Assembly: GCA_025964625.1 (NCBI GenBank)
Contig: JAOPYL010000070.1
Span: forward strand, 1-40,930
Direction of reading: 5' to 3'
From: Actinoallomurus sp.
Lineage (GTDB): Bacteria; Actinomycetota; Actinomycetes; Streptosporangiales; Streptosporangiaceae
Length of the DNA stretch: 40,930 nt
Part shown: positions 23,214-31,340 of the stretch, one piece after another
How positions within the stretch are numbered: the stretch's first letter is position 1
Layout of the letters: each line of letters starts with the position of its first letter
Position numbers and translations under genes: made by a program
Notes under the pieces: generated by a model
Databases searched by the model: none
What the model saw: only the letters and a program-made list of their open reading frames with translations
Told to the model about the DNA's origin: nothing

Positions 23214-25411
23214 GTCAGTGCACCCAGCCGGGATGCACGGGAACGGTCGAGGACGGCTACTGCGTCGTATGCGGCATGGCCCCCGCCGCCGCCTCGGCCG
23301 GCACACCCAGCGCGGAGACGGGCAGCCCCACCATCGGGAGCACTCCGTCCGGCCGGAGCGGCCGCACCGGCTCCACGCGCTCCCGGCCGTCGGGTCGCGG
23401 CATGCTCGGCATCGGCCTGGTCGAAGTGCCGCGTGTCCCCTACCGGGACCCCGCCTCGGCCGTACGGCAGAACCCCGAGGTGGCCGAGAACAGGCGGTTC
23501 TGCGGAGGCTGCGGCGCGCCGGTCGGGCGCGCCCGCGGTGAGCGGCCGGCCCGTACCGAGGGCTTCTGCCCCAACTGCGGCGCCGGGTTCTCCTTCACTC
23601 CGAAGCTGCGGCCGGGTGATCTGGTCGGCGGCCAGTACGAGGTGCTGGGCTGCCTGGCCCACGGCGGCCTCGGGTGGATCTATCTCGCGCGCGACCACAA
23701 CGTCAGCGGCCGGTGGGTGGTGCTGAAGGGCCTGCTCGACACCGGCGACGCCGACGCCCTGGCGGCCGCGGCCGCCGAACGCGCGTTCCTCGCCGAGGTC
23801 GAACACCCGAACATCGTCAAGATCTACAACTTCGTGCAGCACGCCGGCTCCGGCTACATCGTCATGGAGTACGTCGGCGGGCAGTCGCTCAGGGACGTGC
23901 TCCTGGAGCGGCGGCAGCGGGGCGGCGAGGACTCCCTCCCCCTCGGCCAGGCCATCGCGTACGGGCTGGAGCTCCTGCGGGCGCTCGGCTACCTGCACGG
24001 GCTGGGCCTCATCTACTGCGACCTCAAGCCGGACAACGCCATCCAGTCCGATGAGCAGCTCAAGCTCATCGACCTGGGCGGGGTCCGCCGCCTCGACGAC
24101 GCCGACAGCGCGATCTACGGAACGGTCGGCTACCAGGCTCCGGAGATCGCGGACCAGGGGCCGTCGGTCAGCTCCGATCTCTACACCGTGGGCCGCACGC
24201 TCGCGGTGCTCAGCTTCCCGTTCACGGGCTACACCAGCACCTACGCGAACAGCCTGCCGCCCCGTGCGGACGTCCCGTTGCTCCAGCGGTTCGAGTCCTA
24301 CGACCGGCTGCTGCGCCGCGCCACCCACGCCGACCCCGCGGCGCGTTTTCAGGACGCGACGGAGATGGCCGAGCAGCTCACCGGCGTCCTGCGTGAGGTG
24401 CTGTCGACACAGGACGGGCAGCCGCGGCCCAGCCCGTCGCCGCTGTTCGGCATGGAACTGGCGGCCATCGGTACCGAGATCGGGGGCGGCATGGGCGCCG
24501 CGCTCCCCCCGCCCGCCCCCGCCGACGTGGCCGCTGCGCTGCCCACGCCGCTGGTCGACGGCGCCGATCCGGCCGCCGGCCTCCTGGCCGGCCTCACCGC
24601 CGTCGAGCCGGAGCAGATCGTGGCCGCCCTCACGTCCGCACCGGTCTCGTCACCCGAGGTCGGCCTGATGCTGGCGCGGGTCCGCATCGAACTCGGTGAC
24701 CTCAACGAGGCGCACCGGCTCCTCGACGAGCTCGCGGCCGGCCTGCCCGGAGACTGGCGGGCCGGCTGGTACCGGGCGACCGCGGCGCTGGCGGGAGAGA
24801 ACGTGCGCGACGCCGAACGGCTCTTCGACGAGATGTACTCCCTGCTGCCCGGTGAGGCGGCTCCCAAGCTCGGCCTGGCGTTCTGCCGGGCGCACCGCGG
24901 GGACCACGCCGGCGCGGCGCACCTGTACGAGACGGTCTGGCGCACCGACCACGGCTACATCAGCGCGGCGTTCGGGGTGGCCCGGGCACGGCTGGCGGAG
25001 GGAGACAGCGCCGCCGCCGTGGGGGTCCTGGACTCCGTCCCGAACATCTCGAGCCATCATGTCGCCGCCCAGGTCGCCGCGGTGGCGACCGCCGTCCGGG
25101 GCCGTGCCCCCGCCGATCTCACCGAACCCGACCTGGTCGGCGCGGGCGGCAGGCTGACCGGCCTCAAGCTCGACGGCGAACGCCGCGGGCGGCTTGTGGC
25201 GGAGGTTCTGGAGGCCGGTCTCGCCTGGCTGCGCGCGGACCGGCCCGGCCCGGCGAGCGGGAGATTGTTCGACGCGCCGCTGACCGAGCGCCACCTGCGC
25301 CGCAAGCTCGAGGAGACCTACCGGGGGCTGGCCCGTCTCGCCGACACGACCGGCGACCGCCACGAGCTGGTCGTCCGGGCCAACGCCGCACGGCCGAGGA
25401 CGCTGTTCTAG
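23210..25411 (+). CDS. pknG: PknG-type serine/threonine protein kinase
   Basis: A 733-residue soluble kinase with the PknG architecture. Residues 4-21 form an extra zinc ribbon ending DGYCVVCG; a Ser/Thr/Gly-rich linker follows; the rubredoxin-like domain uses Cys98, Cys101, Cys120 and Cys123. The kinase domain (about 140-400) has Lys173 in VVLKG, Glu196 as the likely alpha-C glutamate, catalytic Asp271 in YCDLKPDN and DLG at 288-290 instead of DFG. TPR-like helices at about 480-610 include the PknG-typical MYSLLPGEAAPKLGLAFC. In mycobacteria and corynebacteria PknG phosphorylates the FHA protein GarA/OdhI to relieve inhibition of 2-oxoglutarate dehydrogenase. Here phosphatase, FHA reader, GlnX and GlnH are encoded downstream in the same operon. 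Confidence 0.93.
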   Translation: MSQCTQPGCTGTVEDGYCVVCGMAPAAASAGTPSAETGSPTIGSTPSGRSGRTGSTRSRPSGRGMLGIGLVEVPRVPYRDPASAVRQNPEVAENRRFCGGCGAPVGRARGERPARTEGFCPNCGAGFSFTPKLRPGDLVGGQYEVLGCLAHGGLGWIYLARDHNVSGRWVVLKGLLDTGDADALAAAAAERAFLAEVEHPNIVKIYNFVQHAGSGYIVMEYVGGQSLRDVLLERRQRGGEDSLPLGQAIAYGLELLRALGYLHGLGLIYCDLKPDNAIQSDEQLKLIDLGGVRRLDDADSAIYGTVGYQAPEIADQGPSVSSDLYTVGRTLAVLSFPFTGYTSTYANSLPPRADVPLLQRFESYDRLLRRATHADPAARFQDATEMAEQLTGVLREVLSTQDGQPRPSPSPLFGMELAAIGTEIGGGMGAALPPPAPADVAAALPTPLVDGADPAAGLLAGLTAVEPEQIVAALTSAPVSSPEVGLMLARVRIELGDLNEAHRLLDELAAGLPGDWRAGWYRATAALAGENVRDAERLFDEMYSLLPGEAAPKLGLAFCRAHRGDHAGAAHLYETVWRTDHGYISAAFGVARARLAEGDSAAAVGVLDSVPNISSHHVAAQVAAVATAVRGRAPADLTEPDLVGAGGRLTGLKLDGERRGRLVAEVLEAGLAWLRADRPGPASGRLFDAPLTERHLRRKLEETYRGLARLADTTGDRHELVVRANAARPRTLF

Positions 25412-25413
25412 CC

Positions 25414-26403
25414 ATGGGAGCCCCTAAGACGAGAGAGCGCACCTGCCCCGCCTGCGACGTCCCGGTGTACCCGGGCGAAGACTTCTGCGAGGCGTGCGGC
25501 CATCGCCTCGGCGCCACCGTGGCCGCCTGTACGGCATGCGGTGCGACCGCCATCAGCGCCGACGGCTACTGCGACCACTGCGGGCTGCGGCAGCCGGCCG
25601 GTGGCGACCACGTCGAGATCGATGCCCGCGCCGCCGCCGGCGTGAGCGACCGCGGCCTGCGGCACAGCCGCAACGAGGACGCGATGGCGCTGACCGACGC
25701 CGGCGAAGGCGTGGCGGCGGTCGTGTGCGACGGTGTCTCCTCCTCGTCCCGGCCCGAGGACGCGTCACGGACGGCCGCGGACACCGGGGCCGCCGCGCTC
25801 GCCGAGCTGCTGGCGGCCGGCACGGCCCCGAAGGCGGCCACCCGCACCGCCCTCACCAGGGCCGCCGAGGCCGTCGCCGCGCTGGCGGGCGATGACGGAC
25901 CGCACGCCGCGGCGGCCGAACCGCCCTCCTGCACGTACGTGTCGGCACTGACGCACGACGGTTCGGTCACGGTCGGCTGGGTGGGCGACAGCCGCGCCTA
26001 CTGGCTGTCCGCGGGCGGCGGCGCGCGGCTCACCGACGACGACTCGTGGGCCGGTGAGATGGTCGCGGCCGGCGTGCTGAGCGAGGCCGAGGCGCAGGCG
26101 CACCCGAACGCGCACGTCATCACCGCCTGGCTGGGTGCGGACGCCGACGAGCCCGACCCGCACGTGACGACCTTCACGCCGGACGGCCCCGGCGTGGTCC
26201 TCGTGTGCAGCGACGGGCTCTGGAACTACCTCCCCGAGCCCGCCGAGCTGGCCTCGGCCGTACCCGATGCCGTGTCAGAGCCCCTGACCGCGGCCCGGTC
26301 GCTGACGCGCCTCGCCCTCGACGCCGGCGGCCGGGACAACATCACCGTCGTGGTGATCCCCTTCTCATCCCCCGTACACCCGACCCTGGAGCAGGCCGAA
26401 TGA
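25414..26403 (+). CDS. PP2C-family serine/threonine phosphatase with N-terminal double zinc ribbon
   Basis: A 329-residue phosphatase. Two zinc ribbons occupy residues 11-56 (Cys11/14/25/28 and Cys39/42/53/56; the second ends DGYCDHCG). The PP2C domain then shows GVSDRGLRHSRNEDA (Asp79, Asp90), VVCDGVSSS (Asp106), VGWVGDSRAYWL, LVCSDGLWNY and GGRDNITVVV, i.e. the acidic residues that bind two or three Mg/Mn ions. It starts 2 bp after pknG and overlaps the VWA gene by 4 bp. The logical role is to reverse PknG phosphorylation of the kinase itself or its substrates. Confidence 0.93.
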   Translation: MGAPKTRERTCPACDVPVYPGEDFCEACGHRLGATVAACTACGATAISADGYCDHCGLRQPAGGDHVEIDARAAAGVSDRGLRHSRNEDAMALTDAGEGVAAVVCDGVSSSSRPEDASRTAADTGAAALAELLAAGTAPKAATRTALTRAAEAVAALAGDDGPHAAAAEPPSCTYVSALTHDGSVTVGWVGDSRAYWLSAGGGARLTDDDSWAGEMVAAGVLSEAEAQAHPNAHVITAWLGADADEPDPHVTTFTPDGPGVVLVCSDGLWNYLPEPAELASAVPDAVSEPLTAARSLTRLALDAGGRDNITVVVIPFSSPVHPTLEQAE

Positions 26404-27704
26404 GCGGCAATCCGGACTTCACGCTCACGATCGATCAGAACAAGTACCTTCCCGAAGGCGGCCAGGAGGTGCACGCGGTCGTGACGGTCGAGGCCGGCGG
26501 GGCGCCGGCCGGCGGTGCCACCAGGTCCACGGCCGCCGCCGAGGTCATCATCATCGACACGTCCGGGTCGATGGACTACCCGCCCGCCAAGATGTCCTCG
26601 GCGATCAAGGCGGCGCAGACCGCGGTGGACGCGCTGCGCGACGGCGTCCACTTCGCCGTGGTCTCCGGCTCGGCCCGGGCACGGATGGTCTATCCGGCGG
26701 GCGAGCAACTGGTCGCCGCGGACGCAGGCACCCGCCGGGAGGCCAAGGCCGCGCTGGACCAGGTGCGCGCGGCCGGTGGAACCGCCATCGGAACGTGGCT
26801 GCGCCTGGCCGACCGGCTGTTCGCCCCCCATCAGGACGGCATCCGGCACGCCATCCTGCTCACGGACGGGAAGAACCAGCACGAGAGTCCCGAACAGCTC
26901 GACGCCACGCTGGCCGCCTGCACGGGCCGGTTCGTGTGCGACTGCCGGGGCGTCGGCACGGACTGGGACGTCGCCGAGCTGCGCAAGGTTGCGTCGGCCC
27001 TGCTGGGCAGCGTCGACATCGTGGCCCACCCGAACGACCTGGTCACCGACTTCCAGGCCATGACCGAGGCCGCCATGGGCAAGGCGGTCGCCGACGTGGT
27101 CCTGCGGGTGTGGATCCCGCAGACCGCCCGGCTGCGCTTCGTCAAGCAGGTGATGCCCGCGGTCGAGGACCTGACCGCCAAGCGGGTGGATGCCGGCCCG
27201 CGGGCCGGCGACTACCCCATCGGCGCCTGGGGTGAGGAGAGCCGCGACTATCACCTCTGCGTCGAGGTGTCACCGGGAAACGTCGGCCAGGAGTTGCGGG
27301 CCGCGTGGGTCAAGCTGGTGCTCCCCGGCTCAGGCGGGGAGGAGCAGGTGCTGGCGACCGGGAACGTGCTGGCCGAGTGGACCGACGACGAGGCCCAGTC
27401 GACCCGGATCAATCCCCGGGTGGCGCACTACACGGGCCAGGCCGAACTCGCCGTCGCCATCCAGGAAGGGCTCGCGGCCCGTAAGGACGGCGACTTCGAC
27501 ACCGCGACCACCCGGCTCGGCCGCGCGGTCGCGCTGGCCCACGAGTCGGGCAACGATGCGATCGCCTCGCTGCTCGGCAAGGTCGTGGACGTCGAGGATC
27601 CCGCGACCGGCACCGTACGCCTGAAGAAGAACGTCGACAAGGCGGATGAGATGTCGCTGGACACGAGGTCGAGCAAGACCGTACGGACACGCAAGGAGGG
27701 CTGA
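26400..27704 (+). CDS. VWA-domain protein of the kinase module
   Basis: A 434-residue cytosolic protein with a von Willebrand factor A domain at about 45-230. The metal-ion-dependent adhesion site is intact: Asp53-x-Ser55-x-Ser57 in IIDTSGSMD, a Thr in GGTAIGTWL and Asp in LLTDGKNQ. A beta-rich segment follows (about 240-340), then a helical TPR-like part (VAIQEGLAARKDGDFDTATTRLGRAV) and a basic, Ser/Thr-rich tail (SSKTVRTRK). There is no signal peptide or membrane segment. Kinase, PP2C and VWA genes also travel together in TerY-type triads, suggesting a phospho-regulated scaffold. Confidence 0.9.
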   Translation: MSGNPDFTLTIDQNKYLPEGGQEVHAVVTVEAGGAPAGGATRSTAAAEVIIIDTSGSMDYPPAKMSSAIKAAQTAVDALRDGVHFAVVSGSARARMVYPAGEQLVAADAGTRREAKAALDQVRAAGGTAIGTWLRLADRLFAPHQDGIRHAILLTDGKNQHESPEQLDATLAACTGRFVCDCRGVGTDWDVAELRKVASALLGSVDIVAHPNDLVTDFQAMTEAAMGKAVADVVLRVWIPQTARLRFVKQVMPAVEDLTAKRVDAGPRAGDYPIGAWGEESRDYHLCVEVSPGNVGQELRAAWVKLVLPGSGGEEQVLATGNVLAEWTDDEAQSTRINPRVAHYTGQAELAVAIQEGLAARKDGDFDTATTRLGRAVALAHESGNDAIASLLGKVVDVEDPATGTVRLKKNVDKADEMSLDTRSSKTVRTRKEG

Positions 27705-27706
27705 GC

Positions 27707-28489
27707 ATGCCGACCTGTCCCGCCGGACATTCCTCCGGCGCCGACGACTACTGCGACACCTGCGGCGCCCGTATGGCGGGCCCGCCGCCGGTCACCTCAC
27801 CGGCCGCCCCGACGTCGCCGGCCTCTGCCGGCGCGGAAGGCACCGGCGAGCCGTGTCCCGAGTGCGGGACGCAGCGGACGGGCCGCTTCTGCGAGGACTG
27901 CGGCTACGACTTCGCCGTGGGCGCAGGACAGCCCACACCGGTCACCGGCCCGATGCGCCTCGTTCAGCCCGCCACGACGACGTCCTCGGACATCACGGAG
28001 CCGCCCCGCGACGTCACCGCGCCGAGCGGGGGCACGGCACCGGGCCCCACGCTGGAAGCGCCGGCCGGCGAGGTACCGGGCTGGACCGCCGTGGTCACGG
28101 CGGACCGCGACTACTACGAGACGGTGCTCAGGCAGGGTGGTGGGACCGGCCCGGACGCCGGGGCCTTCACGTTCCCGCCGTACTGCCCGGAGCGGCGCAT
28201 TCCGCTCACCGGGCAACACGTCCGGATCGGACGGCGCAGCGTCTCGCAGGGCACCGTGCCGGAGATCGACCTCGGCGAGCCCCCCGAGGACCCGGGCGCC
28301 TCGCACACTCACGCGGTGCTGCTCGCCAAGCAGGACGGCACCTGGACGCTGGTCGATCCCGGCTCCACGAACGGCACCACGATCAACCACGGCAACGAGC
28401 CCATCGCGGTCAACGTGGAGGTGCCGATGTCCGACGGCGACCGCATCCACGTCGGCGTCTGGACCACCATCACGCTGCGGAGAGGATGA
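27707..28489 (+). CDS. FHA-domain protein with two N-terminal zinc ribbons
   Basis: A 260-residue phosphothreonine-binding protein. Two zinc ribbons lie at residues 4-19 (ending DDYCDTCG) and 50-65 (CPEC...CEDC). A disordered Thr/Pro-rich linker (about 75-125, including ATTTSSDIT at 89-97) precedes the FHA domain at about 168-258, where RIGRR (Arg176), SHTHAVL (Ser199, His200) and STNGTTIN (Ser220-Thr221-Asn222) are the phosphopeptide-binding motifs. The layout, Thr-rich tail plus FHA, recalls GarA/OdhI, the PknG substrate, but with added zinc ribbons. It lies 2 bp after the VWA gene. Confidence 0.92.
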   Translation: MPTCPAGHSSGADDYCDTCGARMAGPPPVTSPAAPTSPASAGAEGTGEPCPECGTQRTGRFCEDCGYDFAVGAGQPTPVTGPMRLVQPATTTSSDITEPPRDVTAPSGGTAPGPTLEAPAGEVPGWTAVVTADRDYYETVLRQGGGTGPDAGAFTFPPYCPERRIPLTGQHVRIGRRSVSQGTVPEIDLGEPPEDPGASHTHAVLLAKQDGTWTLVDPGSTNGTTINHGNEPIAVNVEVPMSDGDRIHVGVWTTITLRRG

Positions 28490-28496
28490 GGCTGCG

Positions 28497-29921
28497 GTGA
28501 CCATCACGGCGGCTCCACCGTCAGGATCACCGGCTCGGCGTTCCGCCGTGAGCCGGGTCATCAGGAACCGGTCGATGCCGGCACGCATCAGGGCGCTCGC
28601 CGTCCTCGCCGTCCTGGTGGTCGCCGGCATGTTCGCGGTCGCCGGGCTGGCCGTCCAGGACGCGCGGGACGGGCTACGGGTGATCGGGCACGACGCGGGT
28701 CCGCAGGTGGTCGCCACCGGCGACCTCTACTTCGCGCTCAGCGACATGGACGCCCAGCTCGCCGACGTGCTCCTGATCGGGCGGGAACAGAACCTCGGCA
28801 AGGGCCGCGCGGAGGCACTGAAGCTGTACGACCAGCGCCGCTCGGAGGCGAACCGCGCCCTGCTGCAGGGCTCGAAGCTGGCCGGGAACGACCCGGCCGA
28901 GCAGCGGACGGCACAATCGATGCTGGACGCGCTGGGGCGCTATGAGCGGCTGGCCGGCCAGGCCCTGCAGCTGGACGAGCAGCAGAACCACGCCGCGGGG
29001 CCGCCCGGGCCGGAGGTCACCGCCCTCTACCGGCAGGCGACCGACCTGATGAAGCTGGACGCGCTGCCCAAGGCGTACAACCTCACACTCGACAACGGGA
29101 CGACCGTGCGCCGCACCTATGAGTCCAAGCACTCCTCGGTGCTGGCCGGGCGGGTGTGGGTGGTCCTCGCGGGCGGCGTGCTCATCATCGTCCTGGTCGC
29201 CCTGCAGGCCTACCTCGCCGTGCACTTCCGACGGTTGATCAACCCCGGCCTCGCTGTCGCGACGGTCGGCGTCGCGGCCTTGGCGGTGGTCGCCGTCGGC
29301 CTCCTGACCAGCGAGGCCGGTCATCTCCAGAAGGCGAAGTACGACGGGTTCGACTCGGTGCTGTCGCTGTCACGGGCCCGGGCGATCAGCAACAACGCCA
29401 ACGCCGACGAGAGCCGCTACCTGCTCGACCCGGGCCGGGCCGACACCTACGAGCAGGTCTACCTGGACAAGTCACAGGAGATCCTGTTCGTCCCCGCGGG
29501 CAACCTCGACACGTATTACGCGCAACTGGACCGGCGGCTGGCCGCCCACACCGGCTTCATGGGCTTCTACGGGACGGAGGCGCGTCACGTCACCCTTCCC
29601 GGCCAGCGCGCGGCCGTCGACGCGATGCTGTCGGGTTACCAGCGGGTGCAGCAGGACGACGCCCGCATCCGGGCGCTGGCCGGCGCCGGCGGCCGGCACG
29701 AGGCGATCGTCGTCCGGACGGGCACCGCCACCGGCGACTTCGACCGGTACGACCAGGCGCTCGTGTCGCTCACGGCCATTCACCAGAAGGCGTTCGAGGG
29801 TGCCATCCGCGGCGGCGACCACGGGCTTGACGGGTGGGACCTGGGCCTTCCCGGCGCCGCCCTCGCCATCGCCGTCCTCATCCTCGCCGGTGTACGGCCC
29901 CGGCTGTCCGAGTTCCGCTGA
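28497..29921 (+). CDS. glnX: GlnX-like four-helix membrane protein
   Basis: A 474-residue membrane protein. The GTG start at 28497 lies 7 bp after the FHA stop with TGAGG 5 nt upstream. Transmembrane helices are predicted at about 33-54, 219-241, 251-272 and 449-466. This gives two large extracytoplasmic helical segments (about 55-218 and 273-448) and a cytosolic N-terminus. In mycobacteria and corynebacteria GlnX has this topology and, with GlnH, relays extracellular amino acid status to PknG. Order and orientation next to a GlnH-like lipoprotein support the assignment. No histidine-kinase or methyl-accepting domain is seen. Confidence 0.82.
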   Translation: MTITAAPPSGSPARRSAVSRVIRNRSMPARIRALAVLAVLVVAGMFAVAGLAVQDARDGLRVIGHDAGPQVVATGDLYFALSDMDAQLADVLLIGREQNLGKGRAEALKLYDQRRSEANRALLQGSKLAGNDPAEQRTAQSMLDALGRYERLAGQALQLDEQQNHAAGPPGPEVTALYRQATDLMKLDALPKAYNLTLDNGTTVRRTYESKHSSVLAGRVWVVLAGGVLIIVLVALQAYLAVHFRRLINPGLAVATVGVAALAVVAVGLLTSEAGHLQKAKYDGFDSVLSLSRARAISNNANADESRYLLDPGRADTYEQVYLDKSQEILFVPAGNLDTYYAQLDRRLAAHTGFMGFYGTEARHVTLPGQRAAVDAMLSGYQRVQQDDARIRALAGAGGRHEAIVVRTGTATGDFDRYDQALVSLTAIHQKAFEGAIRGGDHGLDGWDLGLPGAALAIAVLILAGVRPRLSEFR

Positions 29922-29945
29922 GCCCGAGGCATAGGGAGCGAGTTA

Positions 29946-30761
29946 ATGCGAGTACGTGCGATCGGCATCGCGCTTGCGATGGCCGCGGGCATGACCGGAT
30001 GTGCCGGTAACGGGCCGCGGTCAATCCTCGGGAAGGACAAACTGGCGATCGGCGTCACGGCGGACCAGCCGGGTCTCGGGTTCCGGTTCCCCGACGGCAC
30101 CTACAAGGGTTTCGACGTCGACGTCGCGACGTACGTCGCCGGACGGCTCGGGGTGAGCAAGAAGAACATCACGTTCAGGACGGTGACGTCGTCCCAGCGG
30201 GAGAAGGTGCTGCAGACCGGGAAGGTCGACCTGGTGCTGGCGACCTACTCGATATCGGCGGAGCGGAAGACCAAGGTCGCGTTCGGCGGGCCGTACTACG
30301 TCGCCCACCAGGACATCCTGGTCCGCAGGAGCGACACCTCGGTCAAGAACGTGCGCGACCTGGCCGGCCGGCGTCTGTGCCAGGTCACCGGCTCGCTCTC
30401 CTGGCAGCGCGTCACCGCGGAGAGAAAGGTCCCGGCCCGCCTGGTGCCGGCCGGCTCCTACGGCGAGTGCCTCACCAAGCTCAGGAACGGCACCCTCGAC
30501 GCCATCTCCACCGACGACCTGATCCTGGCCGGCTTCGCCGCCCAGCAGCCGCAGGCGGTCAGGATCGTCAACGTCCCCTTCTCCGATGAGCGCTACGGCG
30601 TCGGGGTCCGTCTGGAGGACGTGGACGGCTGCGAGGCGGTCAACAAGGCCGTCACCGAGATGTACCAGGACGGCACCGCGGGGGCCCTCCTCGGCAAGTG
30701 GTTCGGGTCGTCGGGTCTGCACCTGACCAACACCGTCCCCCAGTTCGAGGGCTGCAGCTGA
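29946..30761 (+). CDS. glnH: GlnH-like glutamate/aspartate-binding lipoprotein
   Basis: A 271-residue solute-binding lipoprotein of the SBP_bac_3 family. The signal peptide ends in the lipobox MTGC with Cys19. The binding fold shows KLAIGVTADQPGLGFRFPDGTYKGFDVDVA, VDLVLATYSISAERKTKVAFGGPYY and, in lobe 2, LAGRRLCQVTGS and DAISTDDLILAGFA. The ATG is preceded by AGGGAG with a 7-nt spacer, 24 bp after glnX. There is no permease or ATPase gene nearby, so it more likely acts as the ligand sensor for GlnX and PknG than in transport. Ligand specificity (Glu, Asp or Gln) is inferred from homologs. Confidence 0.88.
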   Translation: MRVRAIGIALAMAAGMTGCAGNGPRSILGKDKLAIGVTADQPGLGFRFPDGTYKGFDVDVATYVAGRLGVSKKNITFRTVTSSQREKVLQTGKVDLVLATYSISAERKTKVAFGGPYYVAHQDILVRRSDTSVKNVRDLAGRRLCQVTGSLSWQRVTAERKVPARLVPAGSYGECLTKLRNGTLDAISTDDLILAGFAAQQPQAVRIVNVPFSDERYGVGVRLEDVDGCEAVNKAVTEMYQDGTAGALLGKWFGSSGLHLTNTVPQFEGCS

Positions 30762-30866
30762 CAAACAAGAATCCCGCACAAGACAGACCAACGGCAAGAA
30801 GGCGGCCGAAGCCGGAATCATCTTCTTCGCCAAATGCCGGTGCTCGGCCGTGGCCTGGGCGGTTGG

Positions 30867-31340
30867 TCACCCGGCCGTGTTCATCTCCTGGGCGGCGGCT
30901 TCTACGGCATCGACGATTCCGACGTAGCCGGTGCAGCGGCAGATATTGCCGGAAAGCTCTGCGCGAATACGCTCTCTGCTGGGGTTGGTCTCGCGGTGCA
31001 ACAGGTCCAGTGCCGACATCAGCATGCCGGGTGTGCAGAAACCGCACTGCAGCCCGTGGTGGTCGCAGAACGCCTTCTGCAGCGGGTGCGGAGTACCGTC
31101 GGCGCCGGCCATCCCCTCTACGGTGGTCACTGAGCTTCCCTCGGCTTGCACCGCGAACATCAGGCATGCGCGGACTGGTTCGCCGTCGACCAGGACGGTA
31201 CAAGCTCCGCAGACTCCGTGTTCGCAGCCGAGGTGGGTCCCGGTGAGCCCGATGTCCTCACGCAGGGCGTCGGCGAGTGTCCTGCGCGGCTCAACGTCCA
31301 CGCTGTGACACGCGCCGTTGACCGTGAACTCCACATTCAT
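30867..31340 (-). CDS. Molybdenum hydroxylase [2Fe-2S] small subunit (CoxS-like)
   Basis: A 157-residue iron-sulfur subunit. Cluster ligands are Cys39, Cys44, Cys47 and Cys59 (GCEHGVCGAC...C) and Cys99, Cys102, Cys134 and Cys136 (QCGFCTPGM, GNICRCTGY). The ATG at 31340 overlaps the FAD subunit stop (ATGA). This is the last gene of the minus-strand catabolic operon and completes a three-subunit hydroxylase with the FAD and molybdopterin proteins upstream. It is clearly a different protein from the small subunit in the purine operon. Confidence 0.93.
   Translation of the reverse strand: MNVEFTVNGACHSVDVEPRRTLADALREDIGLTGTHLGCEHGVCGACTVLVDGEPVRACLMFAVQAEGSSVTTVEGMAGADGTPHPLQKAFCDHHGLQCGFCTPGMLMSALDLLHRETNPSRERIRAELSGNICRCTGYVGIVDAVEAAAQEMNTAG

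Noticed and set aside
21903-24328. Long minus-strand open frames opposite the helical protein and PknG
   Set aside because: Low-complexity Arg/Gly/Pro/Val composition and no motifs; the plus-strand genes have clear domains and tight spacing.
29946-30761. GlnH as part of an amino acid ABC importer
   Set aside because: No permease or ATPase gene is adjacent, and gene order with GlnX and PknG indicates a sensor.
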